A program made the translations under genes and the position numbers. From Flavobacteriales bacterium (lineage in GTDB: Bacteria; Bacteroidota; Bacteroidia; Flavobacteriales_D; Crocinitomicaceae), in assembly GCA_947463385.1 (NCBI GenBank), contig CANHSL010000017.1, forward strand, positions 1 through 33,894: a stretch of DNA of 33,894 nucleotides, in the 5' to 3' direction. This document shows, piece after piece, positions 14,003-23,146 of this stretch. Under the pieces are notes generated by a model. The model was not told where the DNA came from. It worked only from the letters and a program-made list of their open reading frames with translations, and searched no databases. The stretch's first letter is position 1. Every line of letters begins with the position of its first letter.

Positions 14003-17000
14003 ATGCAAAAATTTACCCTTACCTCCATTTTTTTCTTATTGTTAACCTTGAACCATTGGGGTCAACGCTTGGATTATGACCATTCTTCTAAATGGTTTTT
14101 CGGCATCAATGCGGGAGCGACTTGGAGTTGCACAGATGTAGAGAACGAAACCAACGGCGGATGGGGATTAACCTTAGGGAAATCATTCAATTATAAAACT
14201 GGAAGACGTGTAAGTTTTGATTTACGCGGGCGGTATTTACATGGAAATTGGTACGGACAAGATTACGACACGAGCAATCTAAACGCTTATATCAGTGGTC
14301 CGCTAAGCGCTTACAAGGATTCATTTAACATGACGGCTCATAACTTTTATAACGACCAACATCGCTTGGCGTTTGAATTAGTATTGCATGCCAATCGCTT
14401 TGCAGAACGCACCAATTGGGATCCCTACATATTCGGAGGTATTGGGGTTACATGGCGACAAACATGGGGAAATTTAAGCTACAATGACAGCAGTTTATAC
14501 GACTACCCCGACATGGTTGCCGGTGGAAACATTGCCAGCGCAATTACAACAAACATGGATAATTCCTACGAAACCCGCTTGGATCAACTAAGCGGTTTTA
14601 AGTGGAATGCGAAATGGATGCCGAGTTTGGGTATCGGATTAGGATACATTATCGGACCGCGCTTTTCCATCGGTATAGAGCATAAAACTACGTTCACCGG
14701 AATGGATGATTGGGACGGTGTGGTTTCAAGCAACAGAATTAAAAACGATTGGTATCATTATACCTCTGGGTACATGCAATTCCGCTTTAAAACTCGGGAG
14801 AAAGAACCAAAACCTGATGAGCAGGTGAATACCGTAAATAACATTAATAATTTCACAACAAATTGCATTGCCCCAACCCTATCTATTCGAGACAAACAAT
14901 TCACAAGCACCTTGAGCACGGCGAGCTTTACCCTTGGTACCACGCAAATCGGGCAGTCGAATCAATTAACGGTAAAAGATCAACAAGGCAATTTGGTGCC
15001 CTTTACGTTTAATTCCACAACACGAGAGCTCACCGTAAGCGCCGCCTTAAAACCTGGAGTAAATACCTTTACGGTATACGCACAAAACGAATGCGGATCA
15101 GCTACTGAGACCATTCAAATTACATATAATGATTGTCAATTCCCTCAGATTACATTAACCAGCCCAATTAAGGATTCCAGTATTACTGTTCAAACCAATA
15201 CGATCAATGTAGGCGCATTGATTCAACACACTACGCTGAATAACATCTCCTTTTTTATTAATGGGATAAAATCCCAGGCATTTGCCTTCAATGCAGCGAA
15301 CCATGCATTTCAAGCCACTGTGGCATTAACACCAGGTAAAAATTTGATTAAGGTAGAAGCATCCAATCCATGTGGATCAAGCTACGCCGTAACGGAAGTG
15401 ATTTACAATAACTGTATTACTCCACAACTGCAATTAATTAATCCAACCAGCAGTGGCATTACAGTTAGTACTGCGGCACAAAAAATTCAAATTAAAACCA
15501 TCGGTTTCAATGCGAAAACAGAATTCAGCGTACTCCTTAACGGACAAGCAACCAATACCTTCACGTGGGTTAACAACGTAATTGAAATCCCTGTAACCCT
15601 AAAACCAGGCAACAACACCATCACGATTAACGGAACAAATCCATGTGGTTCAGAATCCGTAGTGATTGCGATGAATTATCAAGAATGTCAGGCGCCCGTA
15701 CTTACCTTACAAACTCCCAACACGGCGAATGTAATTGTAACAAAAGCTGCTTATACATTGAAGGTAAAAACACAACATCAAACGGCGATCAACCTGATGG
15801 TAAACAACAGCATTGTTACGAATTACACCCTCAATGCAGCCTCAGGAATCTTAGAATATTCGTTCACCTTGAATCCAGGATTAAACATTGTAAGCATCAC
15901 CAGCTCGAATGGCTGTGGGGTAGATATTGAATCCCTCAACATTACATATCAATCCTGCAATACACCAACCGTGTCTATTTCTTCAACTGGTGGTACAACA
16001 ACAAATCAAGGTTTTTTATTTTCGGCGAATACCGCAAACATTGCCAACTCACAAGAAATTAAAGTAACTCAAAACGGAACCGCAATTCCATTCACCTTTA
16101 TCAACGGAAGTATTCAAGCCATTGCCACCTTGGCTGCAGGTCCGAACGTATTCAATGTAACCGTACTCAACGGATGCGGCACACAAACACAAACACAAAA
16201 TGTAGTGTTTAATAATTGCCTAAGCCCCACCATTTCTTTGGTTCAACCTACTGCTAGTGGAATCACCGTAAACGAAGCCGCTTATCAAGTTCAATGCGCA
16301 CTTTCAGGAGTTAATAACGCGTCAGAAATCACCTTCAAAGTAAATGGAATGGCTAAACCGTTTCAATTTATTAATAACATGTTAACGGCTTCACTGACCT
16401 TAAATCTAGGAATTAACACGATCAGTGTTTCGGTTAAAAATGCCTGTGGGAATGACAGTGAGTTGTTCAATATCACTTACAAGCAATGTTTAGCTCCATC
16501 GATCGTACTAACGAATCCGATCCAAACTACACTAACTACCACCCAAAATGCAGTGAACGTCTTGTTTACAGCAATTAATTGTTCGAACGCCTCACAAATA
16601 GTCATTACAAAAAATGGCAGTGTGATTCCGTTCACCTTCCTTAATGGAGTCGGGTCCTTAACTGCTTCATTGACCCCCGGGTTGAACACCTATACCCTAA
16701 CAGCAACGAACGATTGCGGGAAAGACATTGCTAATGTAAATATCACCTACGACAATTGCGTTGCTCCGGTAATCACCATTTCAAATCCAATTCCTTCAAA
16801 TACCTCCACTCAAAGTTTAGTGGTTAGTGCGGTAATACAGCATGTTACCAACACGAATCAAATTGCCTTATTACTCAACGGTGTTGGAGTTCCTTTCACC
16901 TTCAATAATGGGCAATTGAACGCCAATTTAACCCTAGTTGCTGGAACGAATTCCGTTTCACTTGCCGTTTCAAACAGCTGTGGGTCAGATGTTAAAACGA

Positions 17001-19351
17001 AAACCATTGAATTTACCCCCTGTAAATCACCAACTATTTCAATAACACAACCCGGAACGTCAGGATTAACCGTTAGTTCAGCGGGGTTCACGCTGCTCGC
17101 ACAAATCAACAATGTAGATCAGGCAAACCAAGTGAGTATGACCTTGAATGGGACGGCTTTCACAAACTTCCAATATACCAATGGATTATTAACTGCGCCT
17201 GTTACCCTTTCGAATGGGGTTAACACCTTGAATTTATTTGTAAGTAATGGCTGTGGTGTAGATCAGGCATCCACAACCATCCAACTGAGCACCTGTAATT
17301 CACCGGTGGTGAGCCTTTCTAACCTGAGTGGTCAAACCGTTTCAACTGCCACGTATACTTTAAATGCCACGGTACAAGAAGTTACTAATGCACAAGGCCT
17401 TACCTTAACCCTTAACGGACAAGTTACGCCATTTAACCTCTTGAATGGTTCAGTAAATTCGACTTTCACCTTGCAACCTGGCGTTAACAACATCATGCTC
17501 TCAGGAACCAACGGGTGTGGAACAGATACTAAATCCATGCAAGTCACCTACGTGCCTTGTACTGCTCCTACCCTTACCCTTCAGGGAACGAATACAACTG
17601 TGACCAATGCGGCATATGTATTCAATGCGACAGTAAATGGAGTGAGTGCGCAACAACTTACCTTAACACTTAATGGTAATCCGGTACAGAATGTTTCTTT
17701 AAATGGGAATACCCTTACCGCATCCCTTACCTTACAAGCGGGTTCAAACAGCATGGTATTGTTCGCACAAAATACGTGTGGATCAGACCGCAAAGAATTG
17801 ACCGTGATCTATCAGAATTGTACAGCTCCAACGGTTGGTATCTCTCAATTAAATGATACGGTAGCGCAAGGAATTTATGCCTTTGTGGCCAACCTTACAA
17901 ACATGCCGAACAGTCAAGGGATTTCCCTATCACTTAACGGACAGAACATTCCAAGTTTCAATTATTCCAATGGCGTGTTAACCGCAAGTTTGAATTTAGC
18001 AAATGAAGGCAACGCCATTACATTACATGCGATCAACGCATGCGGCAACGCCTCTCAAAATGCCTCTGTGTACTACAATCATTGTCAAGCACCGAACATC
18101 ATCGTAACTTCCGCGCTTCAGGCGAGTGATGGCAGTTACCAATATGTGGCCACCTTGGAACATGTTTATGATATCGAAGGGGTATATTTTACCTACAATG
18201 GGCAAAATGTGCCATTTACGTTTGAAAACGGAGTTATTACAGCGAATGTTACCTTAAACCCCGGCTCAAATACCTTCTTTATTACCGCTGGAAACAACTG
18301 TGGTACAGATACTGAAACTAGTACAGTTACCTTTGCGAATTGTACACTTCCTGAAATCACCATTAATGGAAGCATAGCCAACGGCGGAAGTTCAACCGCA
18401 AGCTCGGTTATGATTAACGCATCAGTGAATGGCTATGATGGAAGTACAAGCGTTCAAGTAACTAAGAATGGTAACGTAGTTAATGGCCTTTCATGGGCAA
18501 CCGGGTCAATTAGTCAAAACGTAAATTTATCTGACGGATTAAATACGATTACAATAACTGCTACAAACGCATGCGGGACGGATACTGAAACATATACAGT
18601 AACCAAATGTAAAGCACCAACAATTAGTTTAGTGAGTCCTGCCTCAAACGTGACCAATGTTTCCCTCGCGGCGTATGTATTAACTTTCAATCTACAAAAT
18701 GTGAGTAATGCAAATGAACTAAGTTTGACACAAAATGGAAGCACTTTAACGGGTATTTCATTAGGGGGCAGTATCGCTACCCTTCCGGTGATGCTTCAAG
18801 CGGGGGCGAATAATTTCAATCTTTCGGTAACCACAGCATGCGGGTCTACTCAAACTTCCTTTACCATTAACTACACGGCCAACGTAGCTCCTCCAACTAA
18901 TAATACAAATGACAACAATGGTGGTGTTGAAAAACCAACGAATAGTCCACAAAACAACCAACCGAAACCTGTTAACACTCCGAACAAAGGAGGTGGCGGT
19001 ACGGCACCAAACAATACTAATTCTCCTGCACCTGGCAATACCCCAACGCCAGCGAAAGAGGTAAAACCTGCAGTAACGCCTGCGCCAGCACCCAACAATA
19101 CCCCAACTCCAGCGAAAGAGGTAAAACCTGCGGTAACCCCTACGCCAGCACCCAACAATACCCCAACTCCAGCGAAAGAGGTAAAACCTGCGGTAAGCCC
19201 TACGCCAGCGCCTAGCAATACGCCTGCGAAGGAAGTGAAACCTGCAACAAACACCAATCCTACACCTACAAAAGAGACCAAACCAGTTGAAGGTGGAGGT
19301 ACTGAAAAATTGCCGGTTCAAAACAAACCCGCAAAAGGAGGAGGGAAATAA
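14003..19351 (+). CDS. Giant barrel-like / Ig-like repeat surface protein, 1782 aa
   Basis: The start is ATG at 14003 (MQKFTLTSIFFLLLTLNHWGQ, a good signal peptide); the frame can extend to a TTG at 13910 but that prefix is not signal-like. Residues about 25-265 resemble a beta-barrel outer membrane domain (FFGINAGATW, LGIGLGYIIGPRFSIGIEH, YMQFRFKTR). Residues about 287-1625 are 15 tandem repeats of about 93 residues with pattern C-x-x-P-x-I-x-L, N-G-x-x-x-PF-x-F, L-x-x-G-x-N-x-x-x-V, N-x-CG-x-D and Y-x-x-C; they resemble glucodextranase-B-type Ig-like domains. Two Cys per repeat could pair. Residues about 1630-1782 are a Pro/Thr/Lys-rich, probably disordered tail ending in KGGGK. No type A or B T9SS domain is present. 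An anchored fibre is inferred; the function is unknown. Confidence 0.88.
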   Translation: MQKFTLTSIFFLLLTLNHWGQRLDYDHSSKWFFGINAGATWSCTDVENETNGGWGLTLGKSFNYKTGRRVSFDLRGRYLHGNWYGQDYDTSNLNAYISGPLSAYKDSFNMTAHNFYNDQHRLAFELVLHANRFAERTNWDPYIFGGIGVTWRQTWGNLSYNDSSLYDYPDMVAGGNIASAITTNMDNSYETRLDQLSGFKWNAKWMPSLGIGLGYIIGPRFSIGIEHKTTFTGMDDWDGVVSSNRIKNDWYHYTSGYMQFRFKTREKEPKPDEQVNTVNNINNFTTNCIAPTLSIRDKQFTSTLSTASFTLGTTQIGQSNQLTVKDQQGNLVPFTFNSTTRELTVSAALKPGVNTFTVYAQNECGSATETIQITYNDCQFPQITLTSPIKDSSITVQTNTINVGALIQHTTLNNISFFINGIKSQAFAFNAANHAFQATVALTPGKNLIKVEASNPCGSSYAVTEVIYNNCITPQLQLINPTSSGITVSTAAQKIQIKTIGFNAKTEFSVLLNGQATNTFTWVNNVIEIPVTLKPGNNTITINGTNPCGSESVVIAMNYQECQAPVLTLQTPNTANVIVTKAAYTLKVKTQHQTAINLMVNNSIVTNYTLNAASGILEYSFTLNPGLNIVSITSSNGCGVDIESLNITYQSCNTPTVSISSTGGTTTNQGFLFSANTANIANSQEIKVTQNGTAIPFTFINGSIQAIATLAAGPNVFNVTVLNGCGTQTQTQNVVFNNCLSPTISLVQPTASGITVNEAAYQVQCALSGVNNASEITFKVNGMAKPFQFINNMLTASLTLNLGINTISVSVKNACGNDSELFNITYKQCLAPSIVLTNPIQTTLTTTQNAVNVLFTAINCSNASQIVITKNGSVIPFTFLNGVGSLTASLTPGLNTYTLTATNDCGKDIANVNITYDNCVAPVITISNPIPSNTSTQSLVVSAVIQHVTNTNQIALLLNGVGVPFTFNNGQLNANLTLVAGTNSVSLAVSNSCGSDVKTKTIEFTPCKSPTISITQPGTSGLTVSSAGFTLLAQINNVDQANQVSMTLNGTAFTNFQYTNGLLTAPVTLSNGVNTLNLFVSNGCGVDQASTTIQLSTCNSPVVSLSNLSGQTVSTATYTLNATVQEVTNAQGLTLTLNGQVTPFNLLNGSVNSTFTLQPGVNNIMLSGTNGCGTDTKSMQVTYVPCTAPTLTLQGTNTTVTNAAYVFNATVNGVSAQQLTLTLNGNPVQNVSLNGNTLTASLTLQAGSNSMVLFAQNTCGSDRKELTVIYQNCTAPTVGISQLNDTVAQGIYAFVANLTNMPNSQGISLSLNGQNIPSFNYSNGVLTASLNLANEGNAITLHAINACGNASQNASVYYNHCQAPNIIVTSALQASDGSYQYVATLEHVYDIEGVYFTYNGQNVPFTFENGVITANVTLNPGSNTFFITAGNNCGTDTETSTVTFANCTLPEITINGSIANGGSSTASSVMINASVNGYDGSTSVQVTKNGNVVNGLSWATGSISQNVNLSDGLNTITITATNACGTDTETYTVTKCKAPTISLVSPASNVTNVSLAAYVLTFNLQNVSNANELSLTQNGSTLTGISLGGSIATLPVMLQAGANNFNLSVTTACGSTQTSFTINYTANVAPPTNNTNDNNGGVEKPTNSPQNNQPKPVNTPNKGGGGTAPNNTNSPAPGNTPTPAKEVKPAVTPAPAPNNTPTPAKEVKPAVTPTPAPNNTPTPAKEVKPAVSPTPAPSNTPAKEVKPATNTNPTPTKETKPVEGGGTEKLPVQNKPAKGGGK
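14860..18880 (+). repeat. 15 coding repeats of about 280 bp (about 93 aa)
   Basis: Protein-level repeats inside the giant gene, delimited by Cys codons (repeat 1 begins at the codon for C288). They are well diverged at DNA level, so they are old duplications kept for protein structure and not a recent DNA expansion. Repeats 10-14 are slightly shorter because the segment after the first strand is reduced. Confidence 0.8.
19040..19219 (+). repeat. Three tandem 60-bp repeats in the Pro/Lys tail
   Basis: Three nearly identical 60-bp units each encode TPTPAKEVKPAVTPTPAPNN or a close variant; a truncated fourth (TPAKEVKPA) follows. High DNA identity indicates recent slippage or unequal crossover, so the copy number probably varies between strains. 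Confidence 0.85.
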
Positions 19352-19352
19352 G

Positions 19353-19377
19353 CCCTCTTTTTATCAAAAGGGTTTTT
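19353..19377 (+). terminator. Rho-independent terminator after the giant gene
   Basis: CCC..TTTT pairs with AAAAGGG (2-nt bulge), followed by TTTTT, starting 2 nt after the stop codon. Confidence 0.5.
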
Positions 19378-19396
19378 AATAGTGCGCAGTATTTTG

Positions 19397-19404
19397 TAAA
19401 TTCG
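19397..19404 (+). promoter_or_regulatory. Candidate -7 box of the ppiD-like gene
   Basis: TAAATTCG, a one-mismatch match to TAnnTTTG, lies 20 nt before the ATG at 19424 and after the terminator of the preceding gene. No clear upstream TTTG box is seen, so this is tentative. Confidence 0.35.
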
Positions 19405-19423
19405 CACCTTAAAATTTATTTAA

Positions 19424-21664
19424 ATGGCAATTATTACGAAGTTAAGAGATAAGTATTCTTGGTTATTAATCACCATCGTTGGATTAGCATTGGTAATCTT
19501 CATTCTTCAATCCTTATTTGATTTCATGAATTCAGGTCGCGGTGCTGAAGGGGATTATGGAATCGGATTAGTTGATGGAGAAAAGGTAAACATTGACATT
19601 TACAATAAACTGAGTGAGCGTGTACAATCGCAAGATCGTGCGCAAAAGCAACAAGAACAAAAAGAATTTACCGACGAAGACATGGAGGCAGCGAATGATA
19701 AAGCCTTCAATTTCATGGTAGATTCAACCCTAACTAAAGTAGAATATGATGCCTTAGGTATCGATGTGAGTGAGCGTGAATTCAACGCATATTTAATGGC
19801 TACTGAAGGATTTGGAGTACTTCAAGACTTGAACCAATTCTTCGTTGATAAAGCTACGGGGGCAATCTCCGAGCAATCCATGAAAACAGGTCGTGTTGAA
19901 TTACAAAAAACCTTAACCAAATTAAAAACGGCTAAAAAACCAGAAGAAAAGGCACAGTGGGAAGGGACTAAAAAATACTTCATGGACCGAAGAAAAAACG
20001 AAAAGTATTTCTCGTTGATTAGCCAAGGGGTATATGTAACGAAAGTAGAGGCTCGCGAAGAGTACCTTGCAAAAAAGGAAACAAAATCAATCTCTTTTGT
20101 AGCTCGTCCTTACGCTGAAATTAATGACGCTGAAATCAAAATAAGTGACTCCGAGTTGGAAGCATACTATGAAGAACACAAAGGCGAGAAAAAATACTGG
20201 AATCGCTCAAACAATAGAGAAGTTCGTGTATTTGATGTGTCTATTAAACCGTCTAAAGCAGATACGCTAGCGTTTAATAAAACCATTGCTAAACTTCGAA
20301 TGGATTTCATGACCTCTAAAAATGATTCTGTTTTGGTTATGAATGAAAGTGAAATGCGCGCTTATCTTCCAGGAGCAAGAGGAATTGCTGTTCCTGAAGG
20401 ACATCCGAAAGCAAATCAATACATGACTTACCCAATGGATTATGATACGATCATTAAACTTACACCTATCGGGCAATTGGTTGGTCCATACCGCGTTGGT
20501 GAAAACTTCCATTTATCAAAATTAATGGGTTATTCGCCAGCGAAAATCAAAGCTCGTCACATTCTGATTTCTACCAATGGGTCAAAAGATGCCAAGGTTA
20601 TCGCAAAGAAGAAACAAACAGCGGATAGTATTCTTAAAGTAATCAACAAAACGAATTTTGCTGAATTGGTACAAAAGCACAGTGAAGACCCAGGATCTAA
20701 AGAAAAAGGTGGCGAGTATGCTGACTTTTTAGAAGGCGATATGGTTAAAGAATTTGGAGCCTATTGTGCTAATGCGCCAATCGGTAAAATAGGGGTAGTA
20801 AAAACTGATTTTGGATTCCACATCATTGAAGTATTGGAACGAGACACTAAAAAGTTCCCTATCTTAACTACAGTAGTTAAATCGTTTAAAGCATCTGAAC
20901 TTACCATAGGAAATATGGAAGCAGAAGCCAACCGTTTGTTGTATAAATTAGATCAAAAGTTAGCTAAACTTGATGATTTATCTAAAAAGATTGCTGCGTT
21001 TGACACCCTTGCTTCACAAAATAAATATTTTGTTCGTCCAATCGCATTGGAAGATAACAATCCGCGAGTATATGGCTTGGTTACAACGAATGCCATGGAT
21101 CGAATCTTAGAATTAGCATACAATGCAGATGCTGAAGCTGGTGACTTATTAGCCGCACCAATCCGTGATAAAGACAAGTACATTATTGCCATGTTGGGAA
21201 GTATTCGGGAAAAAGGTGAGCCTACCTTAGCAGATGCAAGAGATCGAATGAAGAAAGATTTAATCGAGGAAAAGAAGGCGAAACGCTTAATGAATCAAAT
21301 GGCTAAAACGAAAAACCTTAAAACGCTTGCGAAAAAAGGAAATACTGTAGTTGGAGAAGCCATAATAACGTTTAGCACTCCTTCCCTAGGAAATACAGGT
21401 TATGAACCAGAAATCGTTGGTGCCTTGTTCTCTGGATATGTTAAAAACGGTCAAACTACCATTCCTTTAAAAGGTAAGGCTGGAGTTTATGTAATCAAAG
21501 TAAACAGTACAAAGAAAGCACCTGCGAACGCTACGTACAAAGAAGAAAAAGACCAATTAACATCCATGTTGAAAGGGAACATTCAAGGCATGCTCATGGG
21601 TGCGCTTCGTAAGTCTGCTGACGTAGTAGATAACCGTAAGCTATTCCCAAGAATTCGTTCTTAG
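19424..21664 (+). CDS. ppiD: Peptidylprolyl isomerase, PpiD/SurA-like membrane-anchored folding factor
   Basis: A 746-residue protein with one N-terminal membrane anchor (residues 13-33, WLLITIVGLALVIFILQSLF) and a periplasmic body. A SurA_N-type region covers about 40-330, with the MxxSGRGAxGDYGIGxVDGEKV start typical of Bacteroidota PpiD. A parvulin (PPIC) domain lies at about 375-470: KARHILIST, ELVQKHSEDPGSKEKGGEY, VVKTDFGFHIIEVLER. A long C-terminal region may hold a second, degenerate parvulin-like fold. PpiD proteins help fold proteins leaving the Sec translocon, which suits an organism exporting many large surface proteins. Both the upstream giant gene and this one are on the plus strand but are separated by a terminator. 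Its stop overlaps the convergent PLC-like gene by 4 nt. Confidence 0.88.
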   Translation: MAIITKLRDKYSWLLITIVGLALVIFILQSLFDFMNSGRGAEGDYGIGLVDGEKVNIDIYNKLSERVQSQDRAQKQQEQKEFTDEDMEAANDKAFNFMVDSTLTKVEYDALGIDVSEREFNAYLMATEGFGVLQDLNQFFVDKATGAISEQSMKTGRVELQKTLTKLKTAKKPEEKAQWEGTKKYFMDRRKNEKYFSLISQGVYVTKVEAREEYLAKKETKSISFVARPYAEINDAEIKISDSELEAYYEEHKGEKKYWNRSNNREVRVFDVSIKPSKADTLAFNKTIAKLRMDFMTSKNDSVLVMNESEMRAYLPGARGIAVPEGHPKANQYMTYPMDYDTIIKLTPIGQLVGPYRVGENFHLSKLMGYSPAKIKARHILISTNGSKDAKVIAKKKQTADSILKVINKTNFAELVQKHSEDPGSKEKGGEYADFLEGDMVKEFGAYCANAPIGKIGVVKTDFGFHIIEVLERDTKKFPILTTVVKSFKASELTIGNMEAEANRLLYKLDQKLAKLDDLSKKIAAFDTLASQNKYFVRPIALEDNNPRVYGLVTTNAMDRILELAYNADAEAGDLLAAPIRDKDKYIIAMLGSIREKGEPTLADARDRMKKDLIEEKKAKRLMNQMAKTKNLKTLAKKGNTVVGEAIITFSTPSLGNTGYEPEIVGALFSGYVKNGQTTIPLKGKAGVYVIKVNSTKKAPANATYKEEKDQLTSMLKGNIQGMLMGALRKSADVVDNRKLFPRIRS

Positions 21665-22725
21665 TTGGGAATAAACCCAAGGAATGGAATAACAAACGAT
21701 CCAATAGTTGGGTCGGGTTTGTAATAATCTGTGGATAGAATTTGAGCCCCTGTTTCACGTGCTTTATCTAAGCGGGTATAGTCATTGTTTCTTGCTTCGA
21801 TGGTTCCAGCATCTGTACGCGTACGTATGATGTGTGTTGAACGCTGCTGTCGTATGAGCATTTCATTCGCAAAGGGGTCATCGCACAACAAAAAGATGCA
21901 ATTCGGATTTTCAGAACTACCGTATTTGAATGCCCCACCGTGTTCTGGATAACTTGATGCGCCACTCCCTTGAATAATTACGAAAATCCGACCACGCACA
22001 TCTCCCAAGGACGGCCATCCCTGATGCTGAATGCGTTCTTGTAAATTCTGTTCATTTTTCAAAAAATCGCTGGTCCTATACATCGTTTTCAATGTAGCTT
22101 GAAATAAACTATCCATTTGATTCAACGAGGAACTATCAAACGGTATGGCTTTTTTAAACCCAAAGAGCCTTAAAATTCCGGCCTCATCACCAAGCGCACT
22201 TCCTTTTAATTCAATATTCACAAAAATCGGTGCGTGCGTAGGATTTGACACACTCCATGCGTTTAATTCTTCTAGGGCGTCAGCTAAGCTTAGATAATTC
22301 GTTTGGTAATCAATGTCTGGAATATGGATTATTTTAAATCCAGGTTCTTTAAGCGCCTTATACTTTTCTTCTCTGATGCGTTGTTTTGGGATGAAAAAGT
22401 TCAAGCGATGTTTGAAATATCGACCACCCGTTGGATCATTATATACATCAAGCTCTAAGCCTCGAATGTGATAGGTAGAAAGCTGCTCAGGTATTGAAGG
22501 GTGAGAATAGGCTAACTGAAAGGGTTGGTTTTCTTCGCCGAGCACGGATTTGAATCGATTGATAAACTTCATCGTCCGAGCCGTTGGCTGAATTTTATAG
22601 CTGTTGTGCGATGCTAGCACCCGAATTTCATTCATCGGCAGCGAATCAGGGAACTCTTGTGCAGTTGCCGCAGAAAAGACAAAAAAGCCAAGTATCGTAA
22701 GGGGCTTAAAAATACAAGCGGCCAT
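21661..22725 (-). CDS. Exported PI-PLC-like (calcium-dependent phosphoinositide phospholipase C family) protein
   Basis: About 354 residues from the ATG at 22725, which gives a good signal peptide (MAACIFKPLTILGFFVFSAATAQ region) and follows a GGGGAG stretch; the open frame continues to 22842 but that would overlap the acetyltransferase gene deeply. The core shows the TIM-barrel PLC signature: NEIRVLASHNSYK (catalytic His), the GLELDVYND metal-binding segment, FKIIHIPDIDYQTNYLSLADAL, IFVNIELKG, and the late strand GAQILSTDYY. Family members cleave phosphodiester bonds in phosphoinositides or related lipids; the bacterial Ca-dependent C1 group is largely uncharacterised. It overlaps the stop of the GNAT gene by 20 nt and so belongs to the sprA transcript. 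Confidence 0.8.
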   Translation of the reverse strand: MAACIFKPLTILGFFVFSAATAQEFPDSLPMNEIRVLASHNSYKIQPTARTMKFINRFKSVLGEENQPFQLAYSHPSIPEQLSTYHIRGLELDVYNDPTGGRYFKHRLNFFIPKQRIREEKYKALKEPGFKIIHIPDIDYQTNYLSLADALEELNAWSVSNPTHAPIFVNIELKGSALGDEAGILRLFGFKKAIPFDSSSLNQMDSLFQATLKTMYRTSDFLKNEQNLQERIQHQGWPSLGDVRGRIFVIIQGSGASSYPEHGGAFKYGSSENPNCIFLLCDDPFANEMLIRQQRSTHIIRTRTDAGTIEARNNDYTRLDKARETGAQILSTDYYKPDPTIGSFVIPFLGFIPN

Positions 22726-23146
22726 TGATCCACTCCCCATCGAGTAGGGCTTTATTTTTTTCATAAAATGCGATTGCAGGCGTATTCCATTCCAATACTT
22801 GCCAATCCATGCGTCGAACCCCTTCACGTTTCGCAATTTCAACCACGGTATTAAATAAGGCCTGACCTATGCCATGGTTTCGGTGCGATTCTTTCACATA
22901 GATATCCTCCAGATATAAGGTTCGACCTTTCCACGTGGAATATCCAAAGAAATACAGGGCAAACCCTACAATTTCACCTTCTAATTCTGAAACTTCAGCA
23001 AAACAACGCTTATGGATGAATAAATCCGCCTCTAACGAACTCATGGTATTGATTACGGCATCAGGTTCTCGTTCATACACCGCTAATTCTACAATTAACC
23101 CGTGTATGGCAGGGACATCAGATAAAACAGCCGGACGAGTTTTCAT
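22706..23146 (-). CDS. GNAT family N-acetyltransferase (SAT-like)
   Basis: A 146-residue single-domain GNAT enzyme using acetyl-CoA. Motif A is YVKESHRNHGIGQALF (R89-x-x-G92-x-G94, pyrophosphate binding). Motif B is WQVLEWNTPAIAFYEKN. The overall pattern LEDIYV...GIG...W.VL.WN..AI.FY matches spermidine/spermine or thialysine N-acetyltransferases (SAT1/SAT2 type), so a small polyamine or amino acid is a possible substrate, not proven. The last Gly-Ala of the usual FYxxxGA motif is replaced by NKA. The ATG overlaps the sprA stop (TAATG), indicating translational coupling. Confidence 0.88.
   Translation of the reverse strand: MKTRPAVLSDVPAIHGLIVELAVYEREPDAVINTMSSLEADLFIHKRCFAEVSELEGEIVGFALYFFGYSTWKGRTLYLEDIYVKESHRNHGIGQALFNTVVEIAKREGVRRMDWQVLEWNTPAIAFYEKNKALLDGEWINGRLYF

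Noticed and set aside
14860-18880. Regular spacing suggestive of a repeat array or CRISPR
   Set aside because: The period is about 280 bp, the units are diverged, and they encode Ig-like protein repeats in one frame.
18761-19321. Minus-strand frames of 186 and 136 codons opposite the Pro/Lys tail
   Set aside because: Low-complexity shadows (Arg/Trp- or Gly/Val-rich) of the 60-bp repeats of the giant gene.
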